From Wolbachia endosymbiont (group A) of Anomoia purmunda (GTDB taxonomy: Bacteria > Pseudomonadota > Alphaproteobacteria > Rickettsiales > Anaplasmataceae), in assembly GCF_947251545.1 (NCBI RefSeq), contig NZ_OX366362.1, positions 1,178,001 through 1,242,000 of the forward strand: a DNA stretch of 64,000 nucleotides, in the 5' to 3' direction. The notes beneath the pieces are model-generated. The model had not been told where the DNA came from, made no database searches, and saw only the letters and a list, made by a program, of their open reading frames with translations. Made by a program: the position numbers and the translations under genes. Each line of letters begins with the position of its first letter. Positions within the stretch are counted from its first letter, which is position 1. Positions 61,374-64,000 of this stretch are shown piece after piece.

Positions 61374-63371
61374 CTAAAATGTTACAACAAAGGAAAAAGT
61401 TTCACGAGTGGCTGCTGTTCTGATTAGTGGTACTGTGTGCTCAAGTACTAACAAAATTCTAGGATTTTCCACGTCTTTTGGCTCAAAATATCTCTGTCCT
61501 GTAGGTAATCCTTCTTTTACTTTAGTACCAACCATAACCCCTAATTCCCGTATAACTTGATTTGCTGCGTCCGTGAAATCGAAAGTAAATTTAAGATACA
61601 GATTATTGGTTGGTACATTAGATGGTTTAAACCTTCCAGATGGAGTCACAAGTTCTCCATTCTCATCACCGCTGCAGAAGAGTATCTCATCGACAACACG
61701 ACGTCCAACTTCTTTTAGCAATTGTGTAGAAGTAATAAGTTCCGATGGTGTTCCTTGAATATACTCTATAGTAATTACACTATCTGCTATAATTGCACCA
61801 TTTTTTATATGCTGAATGGTGCCTTCGCTGCTATCAACTGTATAATCTATGCTTGACTGATAAGTTGTTTGTCCTGTATAAACTTTCACATCTTTAATAG
61901 TGTGGTGATCTAAGTTTACTTTGCTACCTGCTACAAAAGTTTTTTCAACTTTGTAGCTGCTTTCCCAGGTAGGATCTCCAGATCCCCAAGCAAGGTATAT
62001 AGGTTGTTCTCTAATACTTGCAGCAATAGCTGCTCTACCTGATTGTGTAAGTATTGACATAGTTGATTGTGCAGTTGATATTATATATATACAAGATCCG
62101 TAGAAAAAACGTCCAATTTTTTTTGCAATAATGGGCTCAAAATCTTTCCAAGGGCGATTTAAGTGGCGATGTTCATGCCAAGTAACCATACCTGGATAGA
62201 ATGCTGCTACGTAATTCTCTAGCTCATGAATAGAATCCTTCTGCTTTGAATCTGAGTCATTTTGACAATCAATATGATATTCCGCTAGATTAAACTCTAT
62301 TATTTTTTGATCAGTAAAATTCTTTGTTTCATAGTGATAAGTTACACTAAATCGCTCTAAAATTGGTGTGCGTTGAAAGTTCCAAATCTGCTCAGAGAGC
62401 TTATCTTCACTTAAGTAAAATGTACGCTCTATTTCTTCGTAAACAGTTGGTGCAAAACAAGCATTAATATCCCCTAAATTCCAACTATCTGACAATACTA
62501 CCAATGCTTTAGCAAACTTAATTTCTGGCAATAAACTCTGTGGTAGAGGATATAGTGCTTTTAAGTTATACCACTGATGACTTCTTTCATATATACCGTT
62601 GTAATTCTTCGTATGAGGCTCTGTTTCTCCTAATATTGCAACATCTAACCTATATAAATCATTACTGTAGCTTCTATCATAATGTGATCTAAAAGTGCCA
62701 AATTTAAATCTTGGATTTCCTATTTTCAGTTCAAATGAATTTTTTCTTCCAAACGATAACACTGGTCCTTCTTGTGCTATTTTTACACCTGAGTAGTCTG
62801 AAAGAAGATCTCCAAAAATACTTTCATCTAATATAAATCGCTGAGCATTGTAATAGTCATTGAATATTCGCATTAATCGAGATCTTACCGGTGCAGAAAG
62901 TTTTGCCAAAGCAATTACACTATCGACAAAAAAATCATTAGGAACATCAGAGATGCCAATTTGAAATTCAGCAAAATGCTTCCCTGGCGATTCTTCTTGA
63001 ATGGTAATATTATCAATGTTTGCCCACCTAAGTGCCATCTTCAGTGACTGTGGTGTACCACGCAGATGTTGAAATTTTATTCCGTTTTGAATAATTTTCT
63101 TAGGATCTTGCTCTAAACTATAATATACCAATTTTTCTAACGCACTTTTGAGCGATTTATCGTTTAAACGCTCAAACTTTATCTTGGTAGATTTTTTATG
63201 CTCTGGTAGCCATGATAAAATTTCTCCCAAACCATACTCTGCTATCAACCATGGTAACATTTCTGTCTTAGAATTAAACTTAAATCCCCGTAGAGAATTT
63301 ACATCGAGAGAATAATTAATTATATCAGCAAGTATTTGCTCTTGCTTTAATGCATTTGGAGGAAGTATCAC
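61374..63371 (-). CDS. Baseplate protein gpI-like, with C-terminal tail-protein domain
   Basis: A 665-residue protein. The N-terminal part (about 1-200: 'LPWLIAEYGLGEIL', 'KFQHLRGTPQSLKMALRWANI') is of the P2 gpI type, a baseplate wedge protein. The C-terminal 228 residues from Met438 ('MSILTQSGRAAIAASIREQP') look like a separate phage protein start. Just upstream of it the coding DNA contains promoter-like element copy C. The start is GTG at 63371, overlapping the gpJ stop (GTGA). Either a fused gene or two genes joined by read-through; an independent start at 62060 is possible. Confidence 0.78.
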   Translation of the reverse strand: MILPPNALKQEQILADIINYSLDVNSLRGFKFNSKTEMLPWLIAEYGLGEILSWLPEHKKSTKIKFERLNDKSLKSALEKLVYYSLEQDPKKIIQNGIKFQHLRGTPQSLKMALRWANIDNITIQEESPGKHFAEFQIGISDVPNDFFVDSVIALAKLSAPVRSRLMRIFNDYYNAQRFILDESIFGDLLSDYSGVKIAQEGPVLSFGRKNSFELKIGNPRFKFGTFRSHYDRSYSNDLYRLDVAILGETEPHTKNYNGIYERSHQWYNLKALYPLPQSLLPEIKFAKALVVLSDSWNLGDINACFAPTVYEEIERTFYLSEDKLSEQIWNFQRTPILERFSVTYHYETKNFTDQKIIEFNLAEYHIDCQNDSDSKQKDSIHELENYVAAFYPGMVTWHEHRHLNRPWKDFEPIIAKKIGRFFYGSCIYIISTAQSTMSILTQSGRAAIAASIREQPIYLAWGSGDPTWESSYKVEKTFVAGSKVNLDHHTIKDVKVYTGQTTYQSSIDYTVDSSEGTIQHIKNGAIIADSVITIEYIQGTPSELITSTQLLKEVGRRVVDEILFCSGDENGELVTPSGRFKPSNVPTNNLYLKFTFDFTDAANQVIRELGVMVGTKVKEGLPTGQRYFEPKDVENPRILLVLEHTVPLIRTAATRETFSFVVTF
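62083..62116 (-). promoter_or_regulatory. Shared promoter-like element, copy C (inside gpI-like gene)
   Basis: Minus strand: TTGGACGT, 11 bases, ATCTTGTATATATAA. It lies 22 bp before the internal ATG at 62060. Block sequence and 11-base spacing equal those of copies A and B, although this copy lies within an open reading frame. Confidence 0.55.
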
Positions 63372-64000
63372 CAGTCTTTACCTATTAACTCAATTTGTAA
63401 ATCGCGTAAAGTAACACATTCATTATTTTGCACAATGATATCTTCTATGTGCTCTGTAAGCTCTATATTCTGTATACCTTCTGTAAAAAGATGAGCAATA
63501 ATCCATGATCTGGTAATATTCCATCCTAACCCTTTAGCAGATTCAAGATCTTTGACAAATTGTTCTTTTGCAGCTTCGATAACATCTTTTGATGCAGTAG
63601 AATAAATATGCACTTTAGCATGAATAGTAATGGGAATAATACCACAGCCAATAACTGTAAGCGTATCTGTTAATACACGAATATCATCGCGAATAACGTG
63701 ATTTCTGACGATCTCTAGCAATTCTTCTGAAGGTACTCCACCATTTTCTGTGGAAAGTATTGAAATCTGTACACTTCCTGGTATAGGTGATACCACTTGC
63801 GCATCTTTTACTCTTGTGTCAGCAGATAATGCATGATAGCAATAATGTTCTTTGCTTCCTGCTGTTGACCAACCAACAATTTTGGCTTTTACCCGCTTTC
63901 TTAAGGATTCATCATTCTCTGACTCCTTTCTCAGCACACCATAAAATTCAGCCAAGTGATCAAGGTCATTACCTCTTGCAAAAGCAAGTAAATTTGCCTG
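63368..64000 (-). CDS. Baseplate assembly protein gpJ, 3' part (cut by window edge)
   Basis: The frame is open to the window end (210 codons). P2 gpJ-family baseplate protein: 'LLAFARGNDLDHLAEFYGV', 'ESLRKRVKAKI' and 'GSKEHYCYHALSADTRVKD' match the family's Y-x-HAL-S motif, and it ends 'LRDLQIELIGKDW'. It forms the baseplate wedge with gpI, with which it overlaps (GTGA). The true start lies right of the window; the ATG at 63955 suggested by the frame is a TTG and not the start. Confidence 0.9.
   Translation of the reverse strand, partial: QANLLAFARGNDLDHLAEFYGVLRKESENDESLRKRVKAKIVGWSTAGSKEHYCYHALSADTRVKDAQVVSPIPGSVQISILSTENGGVPSEELLEIVRNHVIRDDIRVLTDTLTVIGCGIIPITIHAKVHIYSTASKDVIEAAKEQFVKDLESAKGLGWNITRSWIIAHLFTEGIQNIELTEHIEDIIVQNNECVTLRDLQIELIGKDW

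Overview
The window comes from an AT-rich, obligately intracellular alphaproteobacterium, almost certainly Wolbachia (Anaplasmataceae). The right two thirds carry a P2-like WO prophage tail module next to a eukaryotic-association-type region with giant ankyrin and toxin genes. The left third is ordinary chromosome: murG (3' end), gshB, a BON lipoprotein, tRNA-Leu(UAG), and the trigger factor-clpP-clpX-lon protein quality-control run. These are followed by a minus-strand ABC transporter / SWIM zinc finger / ABC transporter unit, an NhaC-type antiporter and an orphan haem-copper oxidase-like protein.

Positions 15.0-15.9 kb are a repeat-rich junction without genes. From 15.9 to 20.6 kb lie a RadC-like JAB protein, two pairs of XRE helix-turn-helix regulators (a duplicated gene pair) and two hypothetical proteins. 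A 3206-residue ankyrin protein with a non-ankyrin C-terminal domain fills 20.9-30.6 kb. Converging on it is a three-gene toxin-complex (Tc) operon on the minus strand. It encodes a fused TcB/TcC protein (2426 aa) whose variable tail has the zinc signature of a nucleic-acid deaminase (HAE...PCxxC) and a nuclear-localisation-like C terminus. It also encodes a small separate TcA N-terminal piece and a TcA protein (2901 aa) carrying Kelch-like and helical insertions.

From 47.1 kb to the right edge the minus strand holds a patatin phospholipase with a small membrane protein, and then the P2-type tail and baseplate genes: D, X, U, T, E/E', FII, FI, fibre genes, I and J (the last runs off the window). 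A small membrane-anchored ankyrin gene sits between the patatin unit and gene D on the plus strand. The tail module is damaged in several places: tape measure frameshifted, tail fibre frameshifted, gene E' carrying a stop, and one fibre/baseplate gene split by an IS110-family element. The very large toxin and ankyrin reading frames are all intact.

The most interesting non-coding signal is an element of about 34 bp found three times, TATATAC-AAGAT, 11 variable bases, then ACGTCCAA (read on the plus strand). Its internal spacing is identical in each copy. It lies 22-37 bp upstream of minus-strand start codons for the Tc operon, the patatin unit and a tail-protein segment, and reads like a shared phage promoter or operator. 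A second is the structured 5' non-coding part of the IS110 element, a candidate bridge RNA.
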